Shown here: positions 32,665 through 45,684 of the stretch, one piece after another
Numbering within the stretch: position 1 is the first letter of the stretch
Layout: each line of letters begins with the position of its first letter
Assembly (NCBI RefSeq): GCF_964656455.1
Contig: NC_135719.1
Coordinates: 73,086,283 to 73,150,282, forward strand
Direction: 5' to 3'
DNA: 64,000 bases
Source of the DNA: Halichoerus grypus
Lineage: Eukaryota; Chordata; Mammalia; Carnivora; Phocidae
Made by a program: the position numbers and the translations under genes
Notes under the pieces: model-generated
Told to the model about the DNA's origin: nothing
What the model saw: only the letters and a program-made list of their open reading frames with translations
The model's database searches: none

Positions 32665-33390
32665 CATGAAGTGCAAGAGAGATGTCATCAAAGTTTGGAG
32701 GACATGATGACTTTGTAAAGGAGGAAGGACAGAATAATCCTGCAGGAGAGAGGATAAAAGGAATCAAGTGGATTCATCCTAACGAATCTGAGAAAAACTC
32801 AGGAATTGAAGGCGAGTTATTCTGGAAATAGGTGGAGCTGAAAACTGGAATCTATGAAAGAAGCATTAGATGCCCAGACTCCCTTAGATCATTTCAGCTG
32901 TGATTACTCTGTCATCTCTGGCAGAAGATTCAAATGAAGGCAAGGCTTTGAAATAGAGAACACAAGGAACATATGAAGATATGTGTGAGAAGCAGTACTA
33001 AACACTGGAGAATTAATGCCCATCTGCATCCTGAGGAGTGTGCTCTCTCGTCTCCTTTCCCACATGGCATGCAGAACTCCAGCAGCCAGGCAGGGGATAG
33101 AGGAATTATTCTCTGGGATTCTGACTAGCCCAGGAAAAAAAGGACCTATAGACATTAACATTTGGTGTATCTGTAAATATTCCTGATCATACTGTATAGT
33201 AAGACCCACCAGTTATCAAATCCTACCCAAACATATTAATTACCCCAAATGCTTTTGATCAGCTCTTAGGTACTTTGTTTAAATGTGAACAGAGAATGAA
33301 AGGTCACCAGATCCTTTTAATGTGGAAAAAAAGAATGAATTCAAAAGATAGTTTAAAAAAGGGGAGGTGAGGTGGAACGTAGCCACTTCT
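32665..33390. other. unique stretch, nothing recognised
   Basis: No repeat or gene recognised. Confidence 0.45.
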
Positions 33391-33394
33391 CAGT

Positions 33395-33478
33395 CCTGGG
33401 GTCCTGCGATCGAGCCCCGTATCTGGCTCCCTGCAGTCTGCCTTCGGCTCAGGTCATGATCCCAGGGTCCCTGCTCAT
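33395..33478 (+). repeat. shuffled SINE pieces
   Basis: SINE segments occur in the wrong order: first the middle part (GATCGAGCCCCGTATCTGGC, TCCCTGC), then the upstream part (TCTGCCTTCGGCTCAGGTCA, TGATCCCAGGGTC), then CCTGCTC again. No head or A-tail is present. Probably a rearranged SINE remnant. Confidence 0.7.
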
Positions 33479-33768
33479 ATATAAAGGAGAAAAACTAAGA
33501 AATAACAGGATAAGAGAATTATTCAGAAATATGAAGAAGCAGAAGAAATGGTTGAAAAGTAGAAAGGAGTGGTCTCTGTGCAACAGGAAGGTGGTTGCCT
33601 CTGGAATTGAGGCCAATGACTTGCTGGTTTTTATGATAAGACTTATAGTATTATTTCACCTTTTATATAACCTAATACACATACATATATTTTTGATAAA
33701 ATATCATTTTAACTTTTAATTTTTAATAAAAAATTTAAAAAGAAAACTGAAGAGGAATGGAAGTATGG
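33479..33768 (+). other. A-rich stretch, possible old repeat 3' end
   Basis: CAGGAAGGTGGTTGCCTCTG followed by TTTAATAAAAAATTTAAAAA resembles the end of an old L1-type repeat. Not firm. Confidence 0.35.
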
Positions 33769-33812
33769 GACACACACACACACACACAGACACACGCACA
33801 CACACACACACA
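33769..33812. repeat. CA microsatellite
   Basis: An interrupted CA run with single G interruptions (ACAGACACACGCACAC). Confidence 0.97.
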
Positions 33813-36640
33813 GAGGTATATGATGGAGTGGGAAAGAAGCCAGAAGGACGTTCTCGTAGATGGTTGAAGGCAAGGCACAAATTTCCTCTCCTCCCACTGT
33901 GTTTTGACAAATTCAAGTTCATAAGTATATGTCAGTTCTTCAAAGACTGAGAGAGCTGGGTCAGTGTCTGAGGCAAACTGTGGCGTAAGGAAGGATGGAA
34001 TAGGGAAGTCTGAATGGAAGGGGGGAGGTTCTTACTGAAAAGCTTATTCACTTTAACACTCAGGCTTTGGCAGTAGGTAGGGTAGTGGGTGAATGGCGTC
34101 TCCAGGGAACATGATAACAGTGCTGAATGGCTGCTGTGAATCAGATTTCATGTGACGGGTGCGTGGCAAAAACGTATATGATAATACTGATAATAGTCTA
34201 ACTGTTACAAACCACAGAGTAAAAAATCAGCCTCCTGCTCATTATTCAAGACTTGCTACATTCTCAAAAAGACCCTTGAACACAATTAGCAGCCATGACA
34301 GTTTTTCTTCTTATTGCTATTGCTTTATTACTGCCTTTCAAACTATTAAAATTCAGTATTATTTCTGCTCAAGCTGAAAAACTTTCCCAGAGTGTCCTCA
34401 TGAGGGTTCCAGTCCAGGAATGGGATTGCAATATGAATGGAGCATCTGTGGTAGAATTTTTTTCATTTTTCATATTTAAACTTATCTTTTTCAGAGCTAG
34501 AGTTCTCTTAAGCAATTATAAGAGATGATCAGATAGTGTATATGTATACACACAAATAAATATTATATATACATAGAAGAGAGTGAGAAAGACAGAGAGC
34601 CAAATTAGCTATTCATTTTTATTTGTGTTATATTGGCAACCTATTTTTTAAAGAATATAATCTAGTCCTTTAAGGAAAACATTTTATAGCCAGTTACACA
34701 GGGCTTGTTGATACTGGATTCCTAATGAGGTATTGTAACTTGGTTGATAAACCAGAGTCAGAGACTCTGAATTCTATCCCACTATTGAGTTGTTAAAAAT
34801 CTGAATAAGTCCCTTGCCCATTCTATGCTCAAATTTTTTCATTAAGGAATGGAGTTGATAATTTTTAGTCCTGTTTATGTCACATGGTGATTATGAAAGG
34901 TCAATAATAAATGTGAAAATACTTTGAGATCATGGGGGGGGATTACAATTAAAAGTTGAATGAAATATTACAGCCTTGTGAGCAAATTCCTTTAAAATTC
35001 CAGATTTTTTTCTCTCTTTTTTCTTGTACATTTGATTCAGCTCAGGAAAAGAAGAGAAGCATACATTTATCACTCACCCATTATGTGCCAAACATTTGTG
35101 CTCACTTTGCTATGTACATCACAATTGAACATATAACCAAAATATTTTTTCTTGGTAACAATAGTATTTCTTTGAGTGAGAGACCATTTGTAAAATAATA
35201 TTTCGAATAATAAAATTCCCAATTGACTATCCTAAACATCTCCAGTTGCAAAGTAGAATATATGCAAGAAAAACAAACATGGTGGATGTATCACTTCCCT
35301 GATTTATTATCAATCTTTCTAAAATAGGAACCCATTTTCCTTTTAGAGTGGAAATTTGTGCTAGAGAAGACAAGAAAGATCTGTTATATCTGATTGATCC
35401 GGCCTGGTTCAAAAGCCACACTCAGCAGTTCTAATGGGAGGGGATGTGAAATTGAAGGTGTGGCCGGTCTGCTGAGCATCTGCTTTTTGATAGTGTTGGT
35501 GGTGGTCAAAAGCTTATTGATTTCCATCAGAGGAAACGAGTAAGTAGGCTTCAGGATGTTCTCTTTCTCTGTTTAATGCTCTTTCACTATCAGTCTTGCA
35601 CAAATTCCCAGAGCAGAGCTTAATAAGGCGATGTGCATTGTCATTGGGGTTATTATTTTGAATGCACATTGGAATTTAAGTGCCACAAAAAATGCCCAAT
35701 TTAGCAAGTTTGTTTGAATGCCCTGGAGAGAGACTAATTTTGTTGGTGAGTATAAGATAAATTAACTCACTTTTGGTACTCCAATTCCTTTAGAGACTCC
35801 CATAATTGGCACCCAAATAGCTTGAAAGAATGAATGAAGCTACCAATATGCAAGCAATTTATCTCATGAATCTAGTCTCCAGAGTTCCAAAATACTAACT
35901 ACAAAACCAAAGATGCAGACCTATTTGATCTCTGCTCTGAATGAATATTCTTCCCAAAGGAACCCCACAAGTCAGATAACTCTCTTCTTCAAGTAGTTAT
36001 TACAAGTGTAGATGTTAACATCTCAGAATTAGCATGTAAGAGCTGGAAGGGGCCTTAGGGATTGGCGTAAGTGAGGAGACCCAGGTGGTAGCAGGGAATC
36101 ATGTTTACACATTGCTGGTTAGCAGTGGAGCCTGAGTATCCTGAACCTTCCTAGTCCACGAATTTTTCAACTATACCAAAAAAAATTTATCTTGTTAGTA
36201 TATATGTATTTTCTTTCCCAAGAGACAACACTAAAGGATATTTTATAAGTTCTCATGTTACTGGACACAAACTAGGAAGAGAAAGAATTCCCAAAGGTTT
36301 AGCCTAATGGTTTTTCCATTTGTCAATTTGTGACCTTTACATTTTTAAATATTTTTCAGTGAGAGGGGTAACTAGTATCTTCCCAGCTCCTCAGGAAGTG
36401 GAGCCCCAGAAGCCATCTTTATACTGTCTCTGCCTCTCTGTATCTCCATTGACTCAATCAGAAAGAGAGAATTTACCCATTTTGGACCAATCTGATTGTT
36501 TCCCAGGAGTTTGCAACTGAGCCTTTGGTTAGACTCTGATGATTGAAAGGTGGTCTTTTGTAGCCTGTGCATGGAGAAGCAAAGAAAGTGCTTCTGCTGA
36601 CAGGTAAGATGGAAGCAAAGCCTCAGAGAAAGGTGGAGAT
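33813..36640. other. long unique stretch
   Basis: Weak MIR-like traces at 34,745-34,905 and 35,080-35,130 (TTATGTGCCAAACATTTGTG). 35,470-35,760 is complex, free of repeats, and has the look of constrained non-coding DNA (GATTTCCATCAGAGGAAACG, GGCGATGTGCATTGTCATTG). No exon recognised. Confidence 0.35.
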
Positions 36641-36650
36641 GTGAAACTAT

Positions 36651-36845
36651 GGGGAAGGAGGAAGAGAGAAAAAGAGGAGGGCAGGAGAGAGACAGAGGAG
36701 GAAAGAGGGAGGATGGAGAGGGAACAGAGGGGTGGGAGAGAGAGGAGGGGAAAGAGAAAGAGAAGGAGAGGGGGAAAGGAGAGAGAGAGAGAGAAAAGGG
36801 AAATGAAGGGGCGGATGGGGGGATGAGGGGGAGAGAGAGAGAGAG
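36651..36845. repeat. purine-only tract on the plus strand
   Basis: About 195 bases are almost entirely A and G on the plus strand, ending in a GA run and a short TA run. The three pyrimidines within it are isolated. Overlapping open frames here are low-complexity artefacts. Confidence 0.95.
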
Positions 36846-36854
36846 ATATATATA

Positions 36855-38190
36855 CCATTGCCTTAGTTCCTGAGAATTTTCTGGTGTCTGACTCTAATCC
36901 TTATAAGGCCTTTTCTCCCTGCCCTGGGGATCCATGAGATAGCTTTATAATACACCCCTCCCCACTTTTAATTAAGTTGGTTCAAGTGGACTTCTGTTAT
37001 TTGCAACCAATGAGATTTACATAAAACAAAAACTGCTTTAAGATATGTGTTAAATCCCAGTTAGACAGCTCAGGGTTACAGCTTGTGAGTGCCGGAATTT
37101 CAGTTGAATTCCACTCTGAGGCTTTGGTCAACATTTGGGCTTTAGTAAATGACTACAGCCTTTCTTGGCGAAGCAGCATCAGATCCATCCTCTAGATCTC
37201 CGGCTGGAATTTTAATGGCTGGAACCATTAACATTCAGTTTTTCCGTGGTGGATCTCAATGAAAAATGTGATTAGACTCTTGGACTACTATCTTTTCACT
37301 CTAAGAATGATTGTTTAGTTATTCTGATTCTACATGATCCCAGTCGAATTGTGCTAAACCAAAACATTTGTTTAGTAATGTCTTTAAGATTCACTTACAG
37401 GCTTGCTGTTTGCTTTTATAATAGTGGTGCCATTTCCAGTTTCTGTGATAGCAAAGATGTTTGGAGATTGGTTTGGGTGATGATATGTAGATGAATATTG
37501 AAGTGGAGTTAGAAGGGCTCCAGAAGTGGGTATTTTTGAGGTGTTGTAGGGAAGTAAAGTGACCAAAATGAAAACAAAGCATTTGTGATATTGTGGGCTC
37601 TAAAATAATATTTGTGGGTGGATGTTTCCTTGTTTTATGAGGCTACCGTTGTTATATTTTCCATGTTGGTTTCCAAGATTTCCAACAGAAAAACAGAGCT
37701 GCCTATTCTAGGTCAGGTAAACTATGTCCTATCCACAAGGGCAAAATGAAGGTTGTTAGTTCTTAGCATTCCAGACTTAAAATATCAGTCTGTGGAGAGA
37801 AGCTTATGGAAGCTAGCATTCCTTTGGGTTTCTAGAGTCAATACCATTAAAAATGAAGAAGTGATAGAATGCATAGTTTTCCTCTCCTTCCTTACTTTGG
37901 CAGGACTGGCCCAATAAGTGGAATTTCAAGTGACCTACTGGGAAGGTTCTGAAAGATTTTTGGCAAACCTTTAGCAAAATTTTGAGCAGGAGAGAAAGCC
38001 CCTTGTTCAGGTGACATATGCACCCATCAGTATGACGTATTTGGGAGAAACCCAGCAAGGCTCCCTTGTCCCAAAATATCTTCTCCACCAGCAACATGCC
38101 TGTAGTTCTGTAATTAGAGATTCAGTTGTGGTTTAAGAATTGCTGCATTAACACATAAATAGTCCTGGGATGTTAACTATGAAATTAATA
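36855..38190. other. unique stretch, nothing recognised
   Basis: No repeat or exon recognised. Confidence 0.45.
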
Positions 38191-38194
38191 TCTA

Positions 38195-38388
38195 GCTAAC
38201 CCAGTGACTCTCAAAAGAAGTCACTCAAGGACTATGAATCAGAACTGGGGGCTCTTTCAAACCACATGCTTCATCTTCCTTAAAATTCTGATATAGTCCC
38301 TCTCGCCTCCTCTCTTCCCCCACTATTCCATGTGTCATATCTCCCAGGTATGTTGGGGGTTGAGGACACTAAGATTGAGAACTACTGA
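38195..38388. mobile_element. hAT-Charlie-like element
   Basis: It begins CAGTGACTCTCAA and ends TTGAGAACTACTG, imperfect terminal inverted repeats of the MER5/MER20 group. The interior is strongly diverged. Confidence 0.65.
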
Positions 38389-39635
38389 TGTAACTCTTGG
38401 TGTGACTTTCTGGAATTGCTTTCTTCAGTTACAGCTAAATAAGATTAGACTATTAGGGGACAAAACAATTGGCTGGGGACACGGGGGGGAGAAGGTAAAA
38501 CTTTGATGTTGAAAGGAATAGTTTTGAAGATGCTTTGTGGTGGGCAGGCTTGTGTGGATACTGCAGTAGAGATCCTGAGCTGTCTGATGTCAGTTTTGAG
38601 GACTCCAGGGTACAGGCACAAAGGTTCAAGTTTCCTTTAGGCAGAAGGAGGATGGGAGAGGATGGGAGAGGCTTAGAGGAGATAAGGCTTAGAAAGAGGA
38701 GATAAGTTTAAGACACTTAAAATTTTGCCTGGGGTTCTTCCTGCTTCTGGATAAATGGAAAGGACAGCCTGAGTGCTGACAAAGATTTGTTCAGCTCTCG
38801 CAAATTATTTTCCTTCCTGGATGCTAACAGGGTATGCTGATCTCCGTGGAGGGAGCAAGCTAGACCCTCTTAGATGAGTAGTTTTGATCTTTGCCAATTG
38901 AATTCCCCTGGGTAAACCAAATTGTATTTCTCAGTATCTCCTTCCTGAATTTGGCCACACTGCTGTTGAATCTGAGTGTAAGGAACTTGTGCAATGGATT
39001 TGAGAAGATCCTGTGACATAGAGCTCCATGATTGGTCTTGGCAGACTGGTGGTTCCCCCAAAGATGGTCCTATCTTGAATGCACATATTTTCTGGAGCAG
39101 GACTTCAAAGAAGCTTCAAAAAACAGTGAGCTTGAGAGAATCCACAGGGTCAATGAACAAAAATGTTTTAACAGTCACTTAACAGCTACTACACTAATGA
39201 AAACAACTAGTTTTCTGCAGTAGTTCCTAATTCCAGTTGATCATCAGAATTGACTGTGAAACCTTAAAAATATAAAAGTATAAAAAGAAGGAATTCTTAT
39301 GGTAAACAAAGGTATAAAATGTTATAAGTGTAAAAAGTAAATGTTACTTTCCTCTCTCCCATCCCCAAATATCTTGATCCCTAGATGTAACTGTTGTTTA
39401 CAGTTCCTTTAGAAATATTCTGTTCATAGGCAAACAGCAGATAAAGACGGAGAATAACTGTTTACTCTATGTGATATCATTCCCTTCATACTATCATACA
39501 TCTTATTTTTCATTTTAGCAATCAGTAAATCTAGATATATTTTATCCCTTTAACATCTCATGGTCTGAATTGAAGCAAGCTCATATGGCTTTGATTATTT
39601 TTTCATACCGGAGACTGTGGGAGAGATTAAGGCAT
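38389..39635. other. unique stretch, nothing recognised
   Basis: Only short local repeats (GGATGGGAGA twice near 38,650) are seen. Confidence 0.45.
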
Positions 39636-39639
39636 ATAA

Positions 39640-39745
39640 GCCATTGGTCCTCTAACTTTACCTGAAGGCTTTGTTAAAACAAAGATTGCTGGTCACACCC
39701 TCCCCACTCCACCCAAAGTTTCTGATTTAGAAACTTCTCAATGGC
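39640..39745. repeat. hAT/MER5-group fragment
   Basis: GGCTTTGTTAAAACAAAGAT, then TGCTGGTCACACCCTCCCCA and AAGTTTCTGATTTAG follow the MER group order. The ends are missing. Confidence 0.55.
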
Positions 39746-41117
39746 AATATTCTTAATAAGGAATATACCTTTTTCTTTTACACATGTATTCAGGAAAGGC
39801 ATCACTCTGATGCTTTATGGACCAGAGGAAACTGCCCTGGGCAGTTACAGCTCTTCATTTTCCCATGGTGGAACACAGGAACTCATGCTCTGAATGCGCT
39901 CCTTCTTGTATCTTCCCCTTTTTTACAGTTCGTTTCTAAGCAAGGACAGATTTACTGAATGGTGAGGAAGTGGATGAGGAGCCTGCAAACTTCCCCCTTG
40001 TACATGCTTCCAGCCTCTTTCTGTGTTCTTTTGCAATCCCTTGAGTAGTTTCTCCATGTGACTAGCATTTTACTGCTTGAGTTCTTCTTACCTATCTTCC
40101 CCCTTGCTACCAACCTCTTCCTTCTTCTTTCTTTAAGAGAGCACTCTTAAATAGTCAAGCCCTTTAGTCCACCAAGCAATGGACTGAGATAAGCTGTTAG
40201 AGAGGCTGCTTTATAGGCTGTTTCAGTCCAGAGGGATTAAACAGGATGACCTCACTGAAAAAGAAACCACACTTAATAGCTTTAAATGGGACTGCTCTTA
40301 ACTGGGTCACCCTGAGCCACTGCACACACTTCTTGTTTCAAGTGAATGTGGTGGTTTGGGCCAGAATGGGTTGTCAGCAAGATAGTTTAAATGCCTTTGT
40401 CTTTTAGTGATGAACCAACACCTTAAAATGTAAGCAGAATGAGGAAATATGTAATAGGTTATCCGATGTTCAGTCCCAAACCTTGGATCCTATTGCTGGG
40501 ACATCTGGAGAAACACAATCTTTCCTCTCTCAGCAAGGTAAATGAGAAAGTTATGGAACGCATTTCTTCTGTTCTTTCAACTAGAGACTCCATCCATGTT
40601 TCAACTATGGTTATCCTGAATTAGGGATCTCAGCTGGACACAGTATAAAGTGACAGTGAAGATCATTCCCTTTACGTCAGAAAGACCAGATCTCCACTCC
40701 TCACTTCATCTCAGCATTGTTGTTGGGGTTGAATACTAATTTTATCACAGTACTTAGAACAGAGACATTTTTTGTTAGCTTTTATCCTGAAATGGAAGCT
40801 CCCTCTGTTAATAGCCAACGTAAAGAACTTGGGGACATGTTCCAAAATATGTGGTTCAAATTTTTAACTAAACCAAGACTTCTAGAAGCAGTTTTTCCTA
40901 AATCTTTTTGATTCTATGAGTATACTAACTTCTAGTAGCTTGCCTTCTCTGTCTTCGAAAGGGGAAACAGATTTACCAACATTAGGAAGTCTTCATTATT
41001 AATAGTCATGGTTTAGAGCTTTCCCCCTGGCCAAATTGCTGACTCAATACTTCTTGTTTTTAAAAAAGGAAATAGCTGAAAGGCACCTGTTAATGAGACT
41101 AACGTAACACAGTAGGG

Positions 41118-41148
<31 letters not shown>

Positions 41149-41865
41149 CTAAATCCCATCCTTGAAGTGGATATGAAAACCATCATATAGAAAGATGAAG
41201 CTCCTTGTGGATCAGTTTTCCTAAAATGCTTAACTTTTATTTTCCCCTGACTATGCTTTTTTGCTTCTGTGCTAAAGAAGCATCTGGTAAACAAATGAAC
41301 TATTATTATAATGAAAAGATTTATTTCCCATAGGTTTCTTGATAATTAAAATTATTAAATTGGCTAGTCATCACTTTATGAAGTTCTGTGGTGTTATATC
41401 AAGTTATATACTGAAGATATGAAAAGAGAATGTTGTAAGATGAGTGAATGGTGTGTTTCACTCCAACTCAGACATGTTTCAAGAAAGGCTTCACACGAGG
41501 CAGGTTTCTTCACTCTTTTATTCATCTAATCAAGCATATAATTAAAACACATTTATTGGATGCCTGCTATGTGCCAGACTTTGTACTAGAAGGCAAAGAG
41601 ATAACCTAGGAAAAACCAGACATGAAGAGGTAGAATAGGATCAATTCTATAGTAGAGGTAAGAACAGAAAACTGGAGGAATGGAGGAAGGAATGACTCAT
41701 TGCTTGTGGTCAAGGAAGGCTTCAGCTAGAGGAACTGACTCCAGACCATGTCAAAACAACATATTTTGTGGTATGACATCAACCAATTCCTGTATTCTGA
41801 TTCTTGATTGACCCAACTTTACTTGTGATCATTTTCTTTGCTTAGTCAGTCTACCTGAAGATTAT
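39746..41865. other. unique stretch with a GA run
   Basis: 41,126-41,148 is a short GA run beside a GT run. 41,545-41,600 (CATTTATTGGATGCCTGCTA) is a weak MIR/L2-type trace. No exon recognised. Confidence 0.4.
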
Positions 41866-41869
41866 ATTC

Positions 41870-41965
41870 TATTCATACTCTATTCATCTGTATATTCCTA
41901 GAATCTGGACCAGGATTATATGCTTGGTACATCATAGGTCCCCAACCAATGTTAAGCTGAAATGA
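41870..41965 (+). repeat. L2-like 3' fragment
   Basis: CATCTGTATATTCCTAGAAT, then CTTGGTACATCATAGGTCCC resembles the L2 3' end. Confidence 0.5.
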
Positions 41966-42814
41966 TAATGGCTCATGGCTTCAAAAACCTTCCAATCTCA
42001 TTCCTTTATGTATAGAATAGAACTTCCTTTTTGTTTTTAACTCCACACTTCTCAATTTTAACATTAATAGTAAATTGTTTGTTGGAATTTTTGGTTCTCC
42101 ATTTCCTGTCAGTGTTGTATGGAATCAACATACCTGGGTTCCTGCTGCTCTGTTGTCTCCTCCTGACACCAGGCATGCTGCCACAGCCTCTTCATTGTCC
42201 TGGGCCTATAGGCTTAATGCCTTAAAATGCCAGGTTGGTCCTTGGACATGCTTATACTTTCCAGGGATTCTCAGACTGCTTCTAAATCAGATAATCCAGT
42301 GATTTATTCCAAGGTGATGGCCCAAAGACATCCTGAACTTTAGGGCCTTGGACTTCTAATCCTTTATCGTAGGAAATTGCCTAGGTAGAGTTTCAAGGAA
42401 CACTGAATCTGATCACATTGCTTTATGAGCTAATGCCTTCATATAGCTCTAGACTAGAGCATGGATATTCCTTCTGAACCCCAAACTAGCCTAAGAATGA
42501 AACTCTACTTAAATACCAAAGTTGAAGGCATCTGCAGGGGGAGAGGGGATTAAGTTCCCTAAAGGAGTAAAAGGAATTGCCCTTGTAGTCAGGTCTTACT
42601 GAATAACACAGCTGATCATGCACTATGCTAGTTTTCTACTCTTCTATCTTCTCTAACCCTGGCTGATTAAGGCCAACAGTTTCCGTAAGATGTATTTGAG
42701 AGGTGACATTTCTCAGTAGGTCCAAAACTTCAGTATAAAAGCCCCAATATTGTCCACTGTCTCTGAACATTCCATATGTTTACCATTCTTTCTCAAGTTT
42801 TCTTTTCTTTCTTT
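41966..42814. other. unique stretch, nothing recognised
   Basis: No repeat or exon recognised. Confidence 0.45.
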
Positions 42815-42915
42815 TCTAGAACATAAGTTCCTTGAGGGCAGGGCCTTGTTGACTATGTATCCCCACATCCAGGAAAAACCAGGTATACTTAAGTGTTCAA
42901 CAAATACTTGTGGAT
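42815..42915 (+). repeat. L2-like 3' fragment
   Basis: AACATAAGTTCCTTGAGGGC, then AGGGCCTTGTTGACTATGTA and GTGTTCAACAAATACTTGTG are the standard L2 3' end phrases. Confidence 0.7.
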
Positions 42916-42997
42916 TGTGTATCTGCAAGTTGCTGACCTTGAAAATCTGAAACTCTTTATTCCTTCAAAGATAACTTATTTCAGATTAGTATGTCCT

Positions 42998-43050
42998 GAA
43001 TAGATGATGATGATGATGGTGGTGGTGGTGCTAGTGTTGATGATGATGAT
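42998..43050. repeat. GAT/GGT trinucleotide repeat
   Basis: A GAT run passes into GGT units and back to GAT. Confidence 0.97.
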
Positions 43051-43052
43051 AA

Positions 43053-43850
43053 AGACAGCTAGCATTTACTAAGTTAGTTTACTAAATTATTGCAGTGGCA
43101 ACAAAGAAATGGCCCTCAATGAACTGTGGCTCTTGGTATGTACAACTGTGTAGTGTGCTCCTACAATGACTCTGGACTTGACCATGTGACTTGCTTTACC
43201 CAATAGGATATCAGCAAACATGATGCAAGAAGAGGGTTGGTAAAGCACTTAATGCGTTGAGCTTTGCCCTTTGGGAATACTACTGCTGGTGAACAAGCCC
43301 AGGCTAACCTCCTTTAGGATGAAACACCATACAGAGAGAGGCAGCATTTGGAAAGAGACCATTCCGGCCATTCTGGCCTTTCTAACTATCCTACATGAGT
43401 GTCCAGACATGTGAGTGAGGACATCCAGGGACAGGCCATCCCCAGCCAAAATGTCAACTGACTGTAAATGTATGGAGGAGTCCACCCGTTGCCATGTGGA
43501 GAGGTAAAACTACCTACATGAGCCCAGCTCAAATTACCAGTCCACAGAATCATTAGCAAATAAACAAACTTTAAGCCACTAAGTCTTAGAGTGACTTGAT
43601 ATGCAGTAAGTAATTGATAAGGTTACTACAAGACACTGAGATAATTAAAATATTGTCTCATTTCACTTACAGGATAACTCTTTAAGGTATATACTATTAT
43701 TATCTCCACCTTATAGATAAAGAACCTGACATTTGGAAAGGTTAAATAACTTGCCCAAGCCACCATAGTTACTACTGAGGGAGCACAGATACAAACCCAG
43801 TTCCGCCAGATTCTAGAGTATGGTTCTTAACCATTGCTTTTATATTGCTT
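43053..43850 (-). repeat. MIR, antisense, split by an LTR
   Basis: The left piece is 43,053-43,110 (GACAGCTAGCATTTACTAAG); the right piece is 43,640-43,850 (ATACTATTATTATCTCCACC, AATAACTTGCCCAAGCC, CAGATACAAACCCAGTTCCG). The LTR at 43,120-43,628 was inserted into it. Confidence 0.75.
43120..43628 (+). repeat. MLT1-like MaLR solo LTR
   Basis: GACTTGACCATGTGACTTGC, AATAGGATATCAGCAAACAT, GAACAAGCCCAGGCTAACCT and TTTAAGCCACTAAGTCTTAG occur in MLT1 order and sense. No internal sequence. Confidence 0.85.
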
Positions 43851-43854
43851 TAGT

Positions 43855-45170
43855 GATGACCTTTGTCAACCTGACCACATCTATCTCTTCCTGCTTCCTT
43901 AAATACATCTATTCTACACTTGGAGCTTGCTACAACAACAAAAATTTCAATCTTTGATACTTGAGATGTTTTTGTATATAAAGCAAACAGAGATGAAGTG
44001 TTTGGACAATTTATCTTACAAACGATCCCATGATATTGTCTGATAGAGTATAAAGTGTTTAGTCTTCTATTATTTTTGCATTGTTTTCTCTTTTAGTGTA
44101 TTTAGTGTTTAAAGAGTATTGTTAAATACCAGAGGCAAATGGAATATTGTAAAGTAAATGAAATTATGGGCAATACAAATGACAGTTTCTACAAGTTAGC
44201 AAAATATTAAATATTTCTGTCTTAATGCTTTCATTGTGCCTAATATTAGTAACATAAATTGTGGTCTAAAAAGGCTATGCAGTCTTGCAACATTTTTTTG
44301 CTATCAGCATTTTAGAGGAAATAAACAAGCTGAGATTGTTCATCTTTCTAAAATGCATTGGAGGTAGGTTGATACTCTATCAGCACAAGAATTTTCACTT
44401 TGAAAACCAGGAAGTTGTTTCAGGGTCTATGTGGGGGCATTTCCTAGGCTTCCTTATCAGGGAGGCACACAAGTTTTTTTCTAGGACTATTACTAATCTT
44501 CAAAATAAGAAACTTCATAACCTAAGAGCCTTAGCAAATAAGTGCAGCATTTAATTTTAAATTACAGGACCTGTCAGGGATAAAACTAAAGCCATTATTC
44601 CCAACACTGTGGGGATGATAGAAATCTTTCTAAAATTATCATAGGGAACTATAGATCAGTTACCCCAATGTGGGAAAGGAGAGGTATCTGAAAGCCATTG
44701 GGAGAGCTATGGGCTTTTGGCAATGATTATTAAGAAAAAATAATCATATGTTTACTTGTTTACATCCAATATACAAAGCTGAAGGAATGAGTTGTTATAG
44801 CCTTGGAGATGTTAACATGTGAAATGAGTATTGTTAGATATGCTTTAGTTTTATAATCTCAGAAATTGTGGGGACATTAGAAATTATCTCACTCAGCCTT
44901 ATTCCTAAAGCTTTACTTTTCCCCATAGATCTCTGCCATTTAATTACTCTTTAAACACTTCTGTTGAAAAGGAACTCATCGCTTGATAAGCCAGTCCATT
45001 CCATTGTTGGAAAGCCTTTATTGTTGTAAATTTGCTCCATCTAATAAACTTAAACCTTCACTTATATGTGTTCTTTGGAGTGTTTTTTAAGGAGCCCAAT
45101 TTTCTTCCATAGGGGAGTCTTTCCTCTTTATCATTTCAGGCATCAGCCTCTGGACTTAAAACACAGGAAT
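43855..45170. other. mostly unique stretch
   Basis: 44,960-45,060 (CAGTCCATTCCATTGTTGGA and following) recalls an ancient CR1/L3-type fragment, not firm. Otherwise nothing recognised. Confidence 0.4.
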
Positions 45171-45500
45171 ATAATATTCCAGAATGGTCTCGACTGTGCT
45201 AATAGAAAATAGGCTAGATTATGGTTCCATAACCAACAACTCTGAAATCTCAGTGGCTCATTCTACATGGCCATTTGAGGTTGGCTGGGAGCTCCATGTT
45301 GTCATTGTCATCTTTGCTCTAGCCCCCAAGCAGATAGGAAAGTCACTGTGCATATGTTGCTGGTCATAGTGGCAGAAAGAAAAGCACATATGGCAAAGCT
45401 TATAAGCTTAAGACTTGTTCTCCTGGAATAAGTAAGGGACACATCTGACTTCTGCTTACAATTCTTTAACCAAAGCAAATCACATGGACCAAATTCACTA
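45171..45500 (-). repeat. ancient repeat, family unassigned
   Basis: ACTCTGAAATCTCAGTGGCT, then GGTTGGCTGGGAGCTCCATG and AAGCAAATCACATGGACCAA is a phrase order I associate with a common old mammalian repeat, probably LTR-like in antisense. Confidence 0.45.
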
Positions 45501-45547
45501 AAACAGAAAAGTCTACTTTTTTCCTTGTGTTCAGAAAGAGGGAGACA

Positions 45548-45634
45548 CGATGTTTATAGCAGCAATGTCCACAATAGCCAAACTGTGGAAAGAGCCAAGA
45601 TGTCCATCGACAGATGAATGGATAAAGAAGATGT

Positions 45635-45684
<50 letters not shown>

